Assembly: GCA_009594995.1 (NCBI GenBank)
Contig: VOPR01000006.1
Span: 1-64,000 of the forward strand
Direction of reading: 5' to 3'
DNA: 64,000 nt
Source of the DNA: Nitrospira sp.
GTDB lineage: Bacteria; Nitrospirota; Nitrospiria; Nitrospirales; Nitrospiraceae
Shown: one piece after another, positions 37,833 through 45,722 of the stretch
Position numbering within the stretch: position 1 is the stretch's first letter
Layout: each line of letters opens with the position of its first letter
Position numbers and translations under genes: made by a program
The notes under the pieces: generated by a model
Told to the model about the DNA's origin: nothing
What the model saw: only the letters and a program-made list of their open reading frames with translations
Databases searched by the model: none

Positions 37833-37998
37833 GCCACAAATCCACACCATCGCTCTCGCTACTTCTCCGCAACCACTCCGACAGCATATTCCCCCCTTGA
37901 ACCTCTGCATTGGGGCACGTTTCAGTGCTCGTTGAAGAAGGCCATGTGGCTGACCTATTGGCATGATCGTGTGAACATGGCTGTATCCAGGGGAGCCT

Positions 37999-38529
37999 CT
38001 ATCCCTGGTGTTGACGAGCATGCATCAGACGTATTTCCATCGGGGATTGTCCTGTGGCGCGTTTGAAGAAATGGCTGAAAGCGAATTGATCGCTGAACCC
38101 AAGGGCTGCGGCAATCTCTGCCAGTGTCTGGCCGTTATTCGTGAGCAGTGCATTCGCACGTTCGACCCGCTCTCGCTGGATATATCTGGAAAACGGTTCG
38201 CCCATGATGCGATTAAACAGATCCGAGCAATATTTTTCGGAGTAACCAAGAAAATTCGCCAACACTTTGAGCGTGATTCCACGATGAAGATTCTCGCTGA
38301 TGAAGGACGTGATGCGTGCCGGCAGCGTTTTTGGCCTGGCCGGAGTTTGCTTTTCCGGGGCTACGGCATGCGACAGGTTAAAGAGATCGCATACGAGTTC
38401 GCCTAGTTCCTGCTCTGTTCGAACTTGATCCAATCGATCAGCCCATTGTGGTGACTGTGCTCGAAGCTGGGATGAGAGGCGGTGCAGACGATCAATGGAG
38501 ATTGTCGCGTTGGACGATTTTATCGACAT
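37999..38529 (-). CDS. AraC-family transcriptional regulator, short
   Basis: The protein has 176 residues with an AraC-type double helix-turn-helix at the C-terminus (about 70-165): ITLKVLANFLGYSEKYCSDLF, RERVERANALL and AEIAAALGFSDQFAFSHFFKR. The first 65 residues are too short for the usual cupin sensor domain, so any signal must come another way. The ATG at 38529 has AAGGAGAG upstream. It follows the HD-GYP gene by 19 bases on the same strand. Its position beside the bacterioferritin and iron genes suggests, but does not prove, a role in iron or redox response. Confidence 0.85.
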   Translation of the reverse strand: MSIKSSNATISIDRLHRLSSQLRAQSPQWADRLDQVRTEQELGELVCDLFNLSHAVAPEKQTPARPKTLPARITSFISENLHRGITLKVLANFLGYSEKYCSDLFNRIMGEPFSRYIQRERVERANALLTNNGQTLAEIAAALGFSDQFAFSHFFKRATGQSPMEIRLMHARQHQG

Positions 38530-38548
38530 CTTGCTCTCCTTCGTTGTT

Positions 38549-39328
38549 TCAGGTGGTTTCAAGGGAGGTGGTACGCCTGGCGGTGGTAGTTTTCAGACCA
38601 TTGGGCGGAGCCGGCATATGTGCAGTGGTTTTCCTCTGCTCGGCTCCGAGTCCATGCGAAATATTGTTGTTTCGGTAATCCTGATCTTGGAGTAGGTCGC
38701 AAAACGTGGCGCTGAGTGTGGGGTCAAATTGGGAGCCCGCCGAGGTGCGTAACGAGCGCAGAGCGCTGTGCCATGAGTGTGAGCGGCTGGCGATGCTGTC
38801 AAAGCCATCTGCTATTGCGAGGATCCTGGCTGAGAGAGGGATGTACTCATTGCGCAGGCCATAGGGGTAACCGGCCCCGTCCCAGCGCTCGTGGTGATGA
38901 GCGATCAAGCGTGCCGGCTCGAGGAGAAATGGATAGGGGCTAAGGAGTGCGGCGCCTTCCCGCGGATGGCTTTGGATCAGAGCATAGTCGGATAAGCTCA
39001 GAGCGCTCCCCTCATCAAGCAGATGTTCGGGCAATGTCAGGAGCCCAATGTCGTGTAGCAGTGCGGCATAGTGCAGGTCGCGGCGCTGATCCTCGGTCAA
39101 TCCAAGTTGCTCCGCCAGCAAGAGGGCGTAGTGTGCAGTGCGTTCCCCATGCCCGAAGTGCCCGGGGATGACGGTTTCGATCCGTCTAGCTAGGCGCCGT
39201 AGTTGAAGCAAGCGGACTGCCTGAAGTGCTTCTTGCGGAAGGTGTAGGGCACTCAGGGTGCCCAGCTGCCGCATTGAGTCCTGAATGACCTGAGTTGCGG
39301 CATTGATGGGTACAGTTGAGAGATGCAT
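38549..39328 (-). CDS. HD-GYP domain phosphodiesterase-like protein
   Basis: The 259-residue protein carries an HD-GYP domain: GHFGHGERTAHYALLLAEQ, AALLHDIGLLTLPE and the signature HHERWDGAGYPYGL. Such domains hydrolyse cyclic di-GMP to GMP. No receiver or sensor domain precedes it, only about 50 helical residues. The C-terminal 40 residues are polar and of low complexity. It is probably co-transcribed with the AraC gene downstream. A terminator for the preceding operon lies just upstream. Confidence 0.9.
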   Translation of the reverse strand: MHLSTVPINAATQVIQDSMRQLGTLSALHLPQEALQAVRLLQLRRLARRIETVIPGHFGHGERTAHYALLLAEQLGLTEDQRRDLHYAALLHDIGLLTLPEHLLDEGSALSLSDYALIQSHPREGAALLSPYPFLLEPARLIAHHHERWDGAGYPYGLRNEYIPLSARILAIADGFDSIASRSHSWHSALRSLRTSAGSQFDPTLSATFCDLLQDQDYRNNNISHGLGAEQRKTTAHMPAPPNGLKTTTARRTTSLETT

Positions 39329-39347
39329 GGGTGTCCTCCAAAATGGC

Positions 39348-39382
39348 AGAGCCCAAGATCGTGGTGAACGATCTTGGGCTCT
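39348..39382 (-). terminator. Intrinsic terminator of the flavoprotein operon
   Basis: A perfect 15-bp stem: AGAGCCCAAGATCGT (39348-39362) and its complement at 39368-39382 around a 5-nt loop. On the minus strand it is followed by GCCATTTTGG, a short T-run. It lies 53 bases after the last gene of the minus-strand operon. Confidence 0.85.
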
Positions 39383-39435
39383 GGGCTGGCTGCCTCGGGC
39401 CGCATATGAAATTGAGCGTTAAGCTTGCCGCCGTC

Positions 39436-39954
39436 TTATCCGTGCTCTCCGCGTTTTCCGGCCATCAGCGGCTGCTTCAAGATCCACATTTCGTGGAGAG
39501 GGATGACCAACATGATCAAGAAACCGGCTGTCATGAGCGTATCGCCCGTGAGCATAGTCAGCACGAAGAGCGGGGATACATAACTAATCAGCCAAGGAGA
39601 CAATAGGTCGAGAATCACTCCTCCGAAGGAGATCCATGTCGTGACGATTTTTACGCGGTTGCTGGCGTTGGTCAGATAAAGGACGTGCACCAAAATCATA
39701 AACACGACGGGCATGGTGAAAAGATGGAAGTGAGTAATCTCCGCGAGTTCCCGAAAGGACATCGGTTCACCGAAGGTGGCATTAGAGCCGCGGTAATGAT
39801 CGGCAATTCCCTGGGGAGACAATCCCGTCATGCTGTGTGCCCAGAAAAAGGAGAAGGTGAAGCCGGCAAGCATCAAAAGGAGAAAGAAGGTGTAGACGAG
39901 GCGGATATGGCGATCCGAATCGCGGAGGCGAAAGCGGGTATTGAAGTTGCGCAT
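39436..39954 (-). CDS. Four-helix membrane protein with cytochrome-b-like histidines
   Basis: I recognise no named family. The 172-residue protein has four predicted membrane helices (about 19-39, 72-94, 102-123 and 130-152). Histidines stand at H40, H75, H77, H90 and H154. H77 and H90 lie 13 residues apart within one helix (THFHLFTMPVVFMILVH), the spacing used for two b hemes in four-helix cytochromes. Directly upstream in the operon is an FMN-binding exported protein. I infer a quinol- or heme-linked electron donor to that flavoprotein; heme binding is not shown. Confidence 0.75.
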   Translation of the reverse strand: MRNFNTRFRLRDSDRHIRLVYTFFLLLMLAGFTFSFFWAHSMTGLSPQGIADHYRGSNATFGEPMSFRELAEITHFHLFTMPVVFMILVHVLYLTNASNRVKIVTTWISFGGVILDLLSPWLISYVSPLFVLTMLTGDTLMTAGFLIMLVIPLHEMWILKQPLMAGKRGEHG

Positions 39955-39966
39955 GTCTGCCGGAAA

Positions 39967-40644
39967 TCAATTTCCAAAAATCGATTTAAAGAAGCCCTTG
40001 TCCGTCTTTTGAGCGGTCACAGTGTCGCTGCCGTGCCCCTGCGGTTTCAAGTAAAATTCGTCAACAAGAACCAGGACGCGTTTGATTCCTGCGGTCATGG
40101 AGCGGACCGACATCGTGGCCCCGCTGATGTTGATGATATCCTTGTTGATCCGGACAGGGTCCAGCACCGATTTTCCCTCATATTGGACGTTGAAACGTTT
40201 GGTCCTGACTTCGCTACCCCGCGCTTCTCGAAAAACCAGTAGTTCCACGTTTGAGACCAATCCATGGGCATCCACTCCGACCATATAAGTCATGGGCTTG
40301 TGCTTGCCGATGGTATTTTGTACGAGGGCATACCCATCAATGTGTGTGCCGGTTTCGCCGATATACACTTCGAATGACTCTTCCGGAAATTTCCACCCGA
40401 TGCGGCTCTCGATGAGCGTCTTTTTATCCTGCGGAACAGTCAGGAGTTCTTTCCTGATGTGTTCGGATTTCGGAAACATCAGCTTGACCGCTTCTTCCTC
40501 AGAGAGGAAGACCTCGGCCATGGACATTTCCTGTTCCGTCAAATAGCGTTTCAGCTCATTGTCCCATACACGTTCGGCCTGGACGTTAGTAGGAGCAATG
40601 GCGAAAGAGCCAGTGAGGATGAGCAGCAACAATAGAGCCATCAT
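39967..40644 (-). CDS. Exported FMN-binding domain protein
   Basis: The 225-residue protein has a signal peptide (MMALLLLLILTGSFAIAPTNVQA) and a C-terminal FMN_bind domain. IGKHKPMTYMVGVDAHG and INISGATMSVRS are visible. The SGAT motif with T177 is the expected site for covalent FMN attachment by ApbE, and an apbE gene lies in the same island. The ATG at 40644 overlaps the upstream lipoprotein stop (ATGA). A polar tail of about 30 residues follows the domain. The protein probably shuttles electrons in the periplasm between the downstream membrane protein and an unknown acceptor. Confidence 0.87.
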   Translation of the reverse strand: MMALLLLLILTGSFAIAPTNVQAERVWDNELKRYLTEQEMSMAEVFLSEEEAVKLMFPKSEHIRKELLTVPQDKKTLIESRIGWKFPEESFEVYIGETGTHIDGYALVQNTIGKHKPMTYMVGVDAHGLVSNVELLVFREARGSEVRTKRFNVQYEGKSVLDPVRINKDIINISGATMSVRSMTAGIKRVLVLVDEFYLKPQGHGSDTVTAQKTDKGFFKSIFGN

Positions 40645-41102
40645 ATCGGCGAACACCCCTGTTCTTTTAATTTGTCGTTCAGTCGAGTGGTGACCTCCGC
40701 TGTTGCCTCTTCGGATGGTTCAACGGGCCACCATTTAGTGGCTTGGGAAGTGACCCCTCCGCGAGAATGCCAGCGTTGGCGTGTTTCCAGCACGCTGACG
40801 GAGACAGCGCCATTCGATGTTTTTACGGCGAGACTTATACGCGCGCGCTCTCTGTTCCCAAATCCTGTGCGTCCGAAAATACCATAACTCCGTTCTTTTC
40901 CGTCCATCTCTAGCCAGCCGGTCTCAATGATGCCTTTGGTTTTGTCCTGGGATGTGATCGGGTAGCTTTTCATGGTGTCCATCGCTGCATCCCAGACGAC
41001 ATCCTGTGAACAGGAATAAGTCTGCTCGTGACTGCCGCTCAGCGAGGCGCAGCCCATGGTGAGGAACGCTGTTGCTGCGATAAATACGTGTGCCCTTTGC
41101 AC
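40641..41102 (-). CDS. Small lipoprotein of unknown function
   Basis: The 153-residue protein has a lipoprotein signal with lipobox ending in TMGC near residue 18. The mature part (SCSQDVVWDAAMDTMKSYPI, then GIIETGWLEMDG and RARISLAVKTSNGAVSVSVLETRQ) suggests a small alpha-beta fold similar to BamC-like lipoproteins, but I cannot assign a family. It is translationally coupled to the FMN-binding protein downstream and lies below the porin, so it may help place the flavoprotein at the outer membrane. Confidence 0.8.
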   Translation of the reverse strand: MQRAHVFIAATAFLTMGCASLSGSHEQTYSCSQDVVWDAAMDTMKSYPITSQDKTKGIIETGWLEMDGKERSYGIFGRTGFGNRERARISLAVKTSNGAVSVSVLETRQRWHSRGGVTSQATKWWPVEPSEEATAEVTTRLNDKLKEQGCSPI

Positions 41103-41124
41103 TGAAATCCTGCCCCTCGTGAAT

Positions 41125-41156
41125 CCGGCGGCCCTCCCTGTAGAGAGCGCCGCCGG
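41125..41156 (-). other. Strong hairpin between the porin and lipoprotein genes
   Basis: CCGGCGGC (41125-41132) pairs with GCCGCCGG (41149-41156), and the inner CTCCC/GAGAG region can extend it. No T-run follows on the minus strand. It may stabilise the porin mRNA or reduce read-through into the redox genes. Confidence 0.5.
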
Positions 41157-41165
41157 GTGGTGAAT

Positions 41166-42647
41166 CTAGAAATACGTTGCTGCGGAAATCACGAATGCGC
41201 TGTCATGAATGCGCTGTCCAGAATTGGGATTAAACGATTTCGGCATGTATTGGTAGCTCATCTTAAACACCGCATCTTCAATTGGGCGGTAATTCAGACC
41301 AAATGAAATTTGCTCCAACTCCCCCTGATTCTCCCCACGGTTGTCCATGTTGAGATTGACGCGGTCATACCGGACTACGGCGGTAAAAGTTGCTCCTTCC
41401 CCAAACCGCTTAGGGGAAAGTGCCGTGAGGAATGCGGGCATGAAGTGATAATTCCCCTGGATGTAGAACCCCTGCATTCGTTGAGGAGGGGTAGCGAATG
41501 AGTTCAACGTATTTAACCCACTCAGGAGCGAGCCTGGGGTAGCAAATGTCGCACCTTGAATTGCACGGGAATTGCCGCGTGCATAAGCCCAGGCTGCTTC
41601 CCCAAGGAGTTCAAATGGGCCTCGCTGGAAGGTCCAGTCGATGGCGGTAATGCTGAGCGGGTTGTAACTCGTGGGAGAGGCGTTGCCGTAGTAGCTGGAA
41701 CCGGCTATTTCAAACCCTAACATCGGACTAAAGGCGACGCGGCCTGATACGGCTTTGCCGTTGTTAATGTCCAGTCCATCGGCTGAGGGACATTTCCGTT
41801 GACGTGCTTGCCGGGTGCCGTCCTCCTCGCGGATGCGTGGGCTCCCATCTCCGTTATATCCGCAGGGGCCGGTGGTCACGTAGAATTCGTAGTCAAGTTT
41901 GCTGGTACGTCCGGGGTAGATGGTGCCGTAGAAGCCGGCGCCTGTTTCGGACATCGTGGAAGGGATGACGAGTCGACTCACGAGTGGGCGATCAGTCAGG
42001 TCGTTCAGTGGCGAGTCGTGCAACAAATTGAATTTGCCAATTGGAACCAAGAGAATGCCGGCACGGAGGTTGAATGGCTCCTTCACCAGGTAGTCGATGT
42101 GGGCAAATTCCAGGCCAATTTCAGCTCCCTGCGTCGCATCTTCACGAATGCCGTGTTCAATTTCGAGTTCTGCCGCGAACTTCACATGTTCGGTAATATC
42201 GGCATAAATGAATGGTACAAATCGTTGTTGGTCGAAGCCGTTGGTTGTGCCGTTTCCGAATCCACCCGTTTCCAGGACGGCGTTCCGATGAGAGCGGAAC
42301 TGCATGTCCATGTACCCGCCGACGATGGCCTTTGGCGCTGCGACGAAAGGTTTTGCATACACCAAGCGGCCTGACCCGGTTGAGCCGAAGGATAATGCCG
42401 GTTGTGTCTCCGCGCGGCGTTCCTTTCCGACTTCTGGAAGGGAGCCAATGCCCGGTTCATTGCCCGGGGCGCCTACGGTTTCCTTGTGGTCACCAGTGCC
42501 CTCCCGGCGCTCATGTTCGTGCAACCGCTTTTCGACTGCTTCGTCAACCAGTTTCTTGATCTCCTCCGGGGTCATGTTTTCTGCCAACGCCGGCATTGCC
42601 GGTAAACTGGCCAGGACGAGAGCCCCGAGGATTGCCCGGATCTTCAT
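41166..42647 (-). CDS. Outer-membrane porin
   Basis: The 493-residue protein has a signal peptide ending ALA near residue 22 and a short helical, charged region (TPEEIKKLVDEAVEKRLHEH). A long beta-rich part follows, ending in a C-terminal Phe after alternating hydrophobic residues (FVISAATYF), as in outer-membrane barrels. It resembles phosphate-selective or general porins of the O/P type; no plug domain or TonB box is seen. The ATG at 42647 has GGAGG upstream. The frame is open to 42785, where it overlaps the stop of the Com-like gene. Confidence 0.85.
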   Translation of the reverse strand: MKIRAILGALVLASLPAMPALAENMTPEEIKKLVDEAVEKRLHEHERREGTGDHKETVGAPGNEPGIGSLPEVGKERRAETQPALSFGSTGSGRLVYAKPFVAAPKAIVGGYMDMQFRSHRNAVLETGGFGNGTTNGFDQQRFVPFIYADITEHVKFAAELEIEHGIREDATQGAEIGLEFAHIDYLVKEPFNLRAGILLVPIGKFNLLHDSPLNDLTDRPLVSRLVIPSTMSETGAGFYGTIYPGRTSKLDYEFYVTTGPCGYNGDGSPRIREEDGTRQARQRKCPSADGLDINNGKAVSGRVAFSPMLGFEIAGSSYYGNASPTSYNPLSITAIDWTFQRGPFELLGEAAWAYARGNSRAIQGATFATPGSLLSGLNTLNSFATPPQRMQGFYIQGNYHFMPAFLTALSPKRFGEGATFTAVVRYDRVNLNMDNRGENQGELEQISFGLNYRPIEDAVFKMSYQYMPKSFNPNSGQRIHDSAFVISAATYF

Positions 42648-42781
42648 GGGTATCCTCCATTCACGAGTACGGTTATAGTATGACTCGGGACTCAATGGTC
42701 TCTGGTCTGTGATGAAAGCATGTGGGTATGATTGAAGCCCTGGACTCTTTCGGGTGGCTTGGCCTCCTTTCGTGATTCGGA

Positions 42782-42961
42782 TCATGCCGGCACCGTGCCC
42801 CAGCCTTCGATTGAGGTGAAGGGGATGATCACGATGCGTTTGCAGCGCTTACACTTGAGCTCCAGTCCCTGCCCGCGCACCTTGGCGATAAGTTGTCCGC
42901 ATTCACAGCGTGTTTCGCTGTCTTGGCAGGAAGATGGTGCGGAATTATTAGTTGTAGGCAT
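42782..42961 (-). CDS. Com-like zinc-finger small protein
   Basis: This 59-residue reading frame encodes CECGQLIAKVRGQGLELKCKRC, 22 residues here cited by its two cysteine pairs at 19/21 and 37/40. The spacing and the GQLIAKV/LELKC pattern match Com of phage Mu and related small zinc fingers, which bind mRNA and activate translation of the next gene. An earlier Cys stands at position 12. The stop overlaps an in-frame upstream ATG of the porin frame (ATGA). The promoter with a Fur-like box lies just upstream. The function here is unknown. Confidence 0.8.
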   Translation of the reverse strand: MPTTNNSAPSSCQDSETRCECGQLIAKVRGQGLELKCKRCKRIVIIPFTSIEGWGTVPA

Positions 42962-42983
42962 CGTGTGCCGATTTAGTATTTGT

Positions 42984-43030
42984 GAAATTGAGAACGATTA
43001 TTAATATCCCGATCAGCGCGGGAATGTCAA
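42984..43030 (-). promoter_or_regulatory. Promoter with Fur-like operator for the Com-porin-flavoprotein operon
   Basis: Read on the minus strand: -35 TTGACA (43030-43025), an 18-nt spacer and -10 TATTAA (43006-43001). TGAGAACGATTATTA (plus strand 42989-43003) matches 12 of 14 informative positions of the 7-1-7 Fur consensus and covers the -10 and start region. GAAATTGAGAA (42984-42994) recurs almost unchanged upstream of fbpA. This is the layout of an iron-repressed promoter. Confidence 0.7.
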
Positions 43031-43321
43031 GCCTGCTAAGGAGTGCCGTGTGACAGGTCATGGCGAAACTTGTGATCAGCTACTCGCGGGTTCGGCAGGT
43101 CTCTTTGGTTGATGCGAAGGTCGGCAGGATGGCCGCAGGTTCGGCTAAGGCGCCAGCGTGGGTAGTCCTCCATCTAGCGACGAGTCCATTTGCAATTTTC
43201 TCTTCCGGTGGAGAATATGATGCCCGTGGATTGGGCGTAGCGAAGAAGGATTCGAATGAAGTTGTCTGAGATCCTCCACGCAATCAGAGTGGTGATGTCT
43301 ATTTCTAGCAAAGGGGTTCTT
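43031..43321. other. Region between the divergent porin and apbE operons
   Basis: No convincing gene. Open frames of 67-69 codons on both strands (about 43060-43283) lack family features. TATGAT at 43216-43221 is a possible -10 for apbE, but its -35 is poor. No second copy of the Fur-like motif was found here. Confidence 0.4.
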
Positions 43322-44347
43322 GTGTTGAGACGATGTCGTGTCGCAGCCATCTGCGCGATAGGTCTTTTGTTGTTGTTTGGAACGGGCTGTGTCGGCGCAG
43401 GTGCTGGGGTTGTTCCTGTGGTCGTGAAACGGACGCAGATGCAGATGGGGACCTTGGTGACCATCACGTCTGTTGCCGCAACTCGTCAGCAAGCACAGGA
43501 TGCCGCATCGGCGGGATTCCAAGAAATTCATCGCCTGGAAGAGTTGTTGAGCACCTGGATTGGGGCCAGCGAGCTCTCCCGTGTGAACGGTGCCGCCGGG
43601 AAAGAGGCTGTTCCGGTCAGCCCCGACACCATGAGGGTTCTTGAAGCGTCACTCGAGATGGCGAGACTGACGGATGGCGGGTTCAATATTCTCGTTGGCC
43701 CTGCGGTCGAGGCCTGGAGTGTGTTGGATCGCCAACAGGTTCCATCTGACCGCGACCTAGAGACAATCCGTCCGCTCACGGATTTGAATGCGCTCGAATT
43801 AAATAGGGTGCAAGGGACGGTCTATCTAGGTAGACCGGGCATGCGTGTGGACGTGGGTGGGATCGGCAAAGGCTTTGCGGCCGATATGGCCGTTGAGGCT
43901 ATGGGACGCGCTGGGGCAATTGCTGGTGTCGTGGCCCTATCCGGAGATATCAGAACATTTGGACGACTCCCGGATGGTACGACCTTTCCCTTTGGTATTC
44001 GGCACCCACGACGCGAAGGAGCCGTGCTCGCCGTTATCGATCTTCAGAACGAGGCCATTTCAACTGCGGGGGACTACGAGCGGTATTTCGAGCGGGATGG
44101 CGTTCGTTACCATCACATCCTTGATCCCGTCACGTTGCAGCCGGCACGAGATTGCCAAAGTGTCACCGTTGTGGCCAGGGACGGAATGACGGCGGATGGA
44201 CTAGATACAGGAATTTTTGTAATGGGGCGCGAGCGAGGGTTAGCGTTGGTAGAACGCTTGCCGGGAGTCGGTGCAGTCATCGTGGATCGTGATGGTAAGG
44301 TCTGGGTGTCCTCCTATCTCAAAGGACGAGTCAGGGTTAATGAGTGA
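43322..44347 (+). CDS. apbE: FAD:protein FMN transferase ApbE, lipoprotein
   Basis: ApbE attaches FMN to Thr or Ser of exported flavoproteins, using FAD and Mg2+. The protein, about 341 residues, begins with a lipoprotein signal (MLRRCRVAAICAIGLLLLF, lipobox GTGC). It then has MGTLVTITSV, GGIGKGFAADMAVEAMGRAG, VALSGDIRTFG, ISTAGDYERYF and DGMTADGLDTGIFVMG, which are the flavin- and metal-binding motifs. The GTG at 43322 is preferred because AAGGGG lies 6 nt upstream and it gives a normal signal; ATGs at 43256 and 43295 are in frame. The likely substrate is the SGAT flavoprotein at 39967-40644. Confidence 0.93.
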   Translation: MLRRCRVAAICAIGLLLLFGTGCVGAGAGVVPVVVKRTQMQMGTLVTITSVAATRQQAQDAASAGFQEIHRLEELLSTWIGASELSRVNGAAGKEAVPVSPDTMRVLEASLEMARLTDGGFNILVGPAVEAWSVLDRQQVPSDRDLETIRPLTDLNALELNRVQGTVYLGRPGMRVDVGGIGKGFAADMAVEAMGRAGAIAGVVALSGDIRTFGRLPDGTTFPFGIRHPRREGAVLAVIDLQNEAISTAGDYERYFERDGVRYHHILDPVTLQPARDCQSVTVVARDGMTADGLDTGIFVMGRERGLALVERLPGVGAVIVDRDGKVWVSSYLKGRVRVNE

Positions 44348-44388
44348 GAGAATAGGGTATAGCCTATCCTTGAGGTTGCCGTGCGAGG

Positions 44389-45351
44389 TTATTTTCCAAG
44401 TTGGTAGCTGATGGGGATTTGAATCGTGATCTGTGGTTTCTCGAGAGGCTGAGCCAGTGTGATCGGTGAAGTTTTTCGCACCGTCTCCAGTGCTGCCTGG
44501 TCGAGGCTGTCGTGCCCGGAGCTTTTCGCGACCGTGGCGGAGACAATCTGCCCGTCTTCCTGAATAACAATTCGGACAACCACTCGACCTTCCGCGTGCT
44601 TCAGGCGTGCGTCAGTGGGGTATTGCTTCATCGCCTCTATACGCGGCAAGAGTGTGGCTGCAAGCCAGCCGTAGTCAGGCTTTCTCGCGACCGTAGACGT
44701 GCTCGTTGATGGAGGAAGCGCCGCTGTTTGGGCAGGGGGCGACATAGTCTCAGTCGCTTGTGGCGAGCTGTGTGGCGGTACGAGAGATTCTGCTGAAGGT
44801 CTGGGGTCTGTTTCTGGTAACGATGGCGGTGTCTGTGACTGGAGAGATTCTGCAGGAGGAGCAGGGGGTACTGCGCCGGCATGTGTAGGGGCAGCCTGGT
44901 CGCGTACCGGTTCCTGTGGTTCCGGGATAGGAGGTGTCGAAGGAGGCTCAATAACAGGGGGAATTGTTTGTGTTGTCGCAGGAACAATCGGAGTTGCGGT
45001 GAGCGTCTCAGAATGTACGGCAGTTGAGTGCGGTGCCGGCATGGTCGAACTCACTGGTTCCGTCCGTAAATGGGGCGTAGGTGTCACTGGAACGCTGCGT
45101 TGAGCCGGTCGTGGAGGTTTTTTCGGAGCGACCGGTTCTGTTGTCGACATCGACGCAGCGGGGGAGAGGGCAGGTGGCGTGACGACTGTCACTTCCCAGT
45201 GGAATGAGGAGGATGGTGGAGCCAGGCTAAGCTTAGCGACAAACAGTCCAGCTAGGAAGACGGCCGCGCCATGCAGGCAGAGAGAAATGATCCACCCGCG
45301 TGCACGCAGGTGGACGAAGCCCTCCGGTGTGCCCGGATGAGAGGCCGTCAC
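44389..45351 (-). CDS. tonB: TonB energy-transducing protein
   Basis: TonB couples the proton-motive force of ExbBD to outer-membrane receptors. The 320-residue protein has a cytoplasmic start, one membrane helix (WIISLCLHGAAVFLAGLFVA), a long Pro/Thr/Ser-rich periplasmic spacer (about 55-225), and a C-terminal TonB domain with DARLKHAEGRVVVRIVIQEDG, SSGHDSLDQAALETV and IQIPISYQL. It overlaps exbD by 4 bases. No TonB-dependent receptor is in the window. Confidence 0.93.
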   Translation of the reverse strand: MTASHPGTPEGFVHLRARGWIISLCLHGAAVFLAGLFVAKLSLAPPSSSFHWEVTVVTPPALSPAASMSTTEPVAPKKPPRPAQRSVPVTPTPHLRTEPVSSTMPAPHSTAVHSETLTATPIVPATTQTIPPVIEPPSTPPIPEPQEPVRDQAAPTHAGAVPPAPPAESLQSQTPPSLPETDPRPSAESLVPPHSSPQATETMSPPAQTAALPPSTSTSTVARKPDYGWLAATLLPRIEAMKQYPTDARLKHAEGRVVVRIVIQEDGQIVSATVAKSSGHDSLDQAALETVRKTSPITLAQPLEKPQITIQIPISYQLGK

Positions 45352-45722
45352 AAGCGCACAACCTCCAAACTGACGGACTGGAAACCCAAACCGCGTATCT
45401 CATCCACGACTGAGACGAACCGCTCCAGCATGGTAACCTTATCCGCCCGCACAACAACCAACGATTCTCGCGGGTGCGCCAATAGCATGCTTTTGAGGCC
45501 GTCGGCCGGGACGGGACGGTCATTCAGAAAGAGGTCGCCCGTTGCGGTGAGGGTGACGACGACGGGAACATCTTTATGATCCCCGGCCTCTTTGGCCTTG
45601 GCGAGATTCACCGGGATTTGGCCCGTGCTAATGAACGTCGCGGTGGTCAAGACGATGACGAGCAGCACCAGCATCACGTCCACCAACGGAATGACGTTGA
45701 TCTGATTAACCTCGCGTTCCAT
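45348..45722 (-). CDS. exbD: Biopolymer transport protein ExbD
   Basis: A 124-residue bitopic protein of the proton channel that drives TonB. INVIPLVDVMLVLLVIVL contains the conserved membrane Asp (in PLVDVML). The periplasmic part ends with LVVVRADKVTMLERFVSVVD, the ExbD/TolR fold. It overlaps both exbB upstream and tonB downstream, so the three are one transcription unit. Confidence 0.95.
   Translation of the reverse strand: MEREVNQINVIPLVDVMLVLLVIVLTTATFISTGQIPVNLAKAKEAGDHKDVPVVVTLTATGDLFLNDRPVPADGLKSMLLAHPRESLVVVRADKVTMLERFVSVVDEIRGLGFQSVSLEVVRL

Noticed and set aside
42648..42785. Possible 46-residue N-terminal extension of the porin
   Set aside because: The start at 42647 has a strong ribosome-binding site and a normal signal peptide; the extension would block export. 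Kept only as part of the Com-like finding.
43060..43283. Two short open frames on opposite strands between the porin and apbE operons
   Set aside because: Neither has a recognisable motif; they overlap each other and may be chance.
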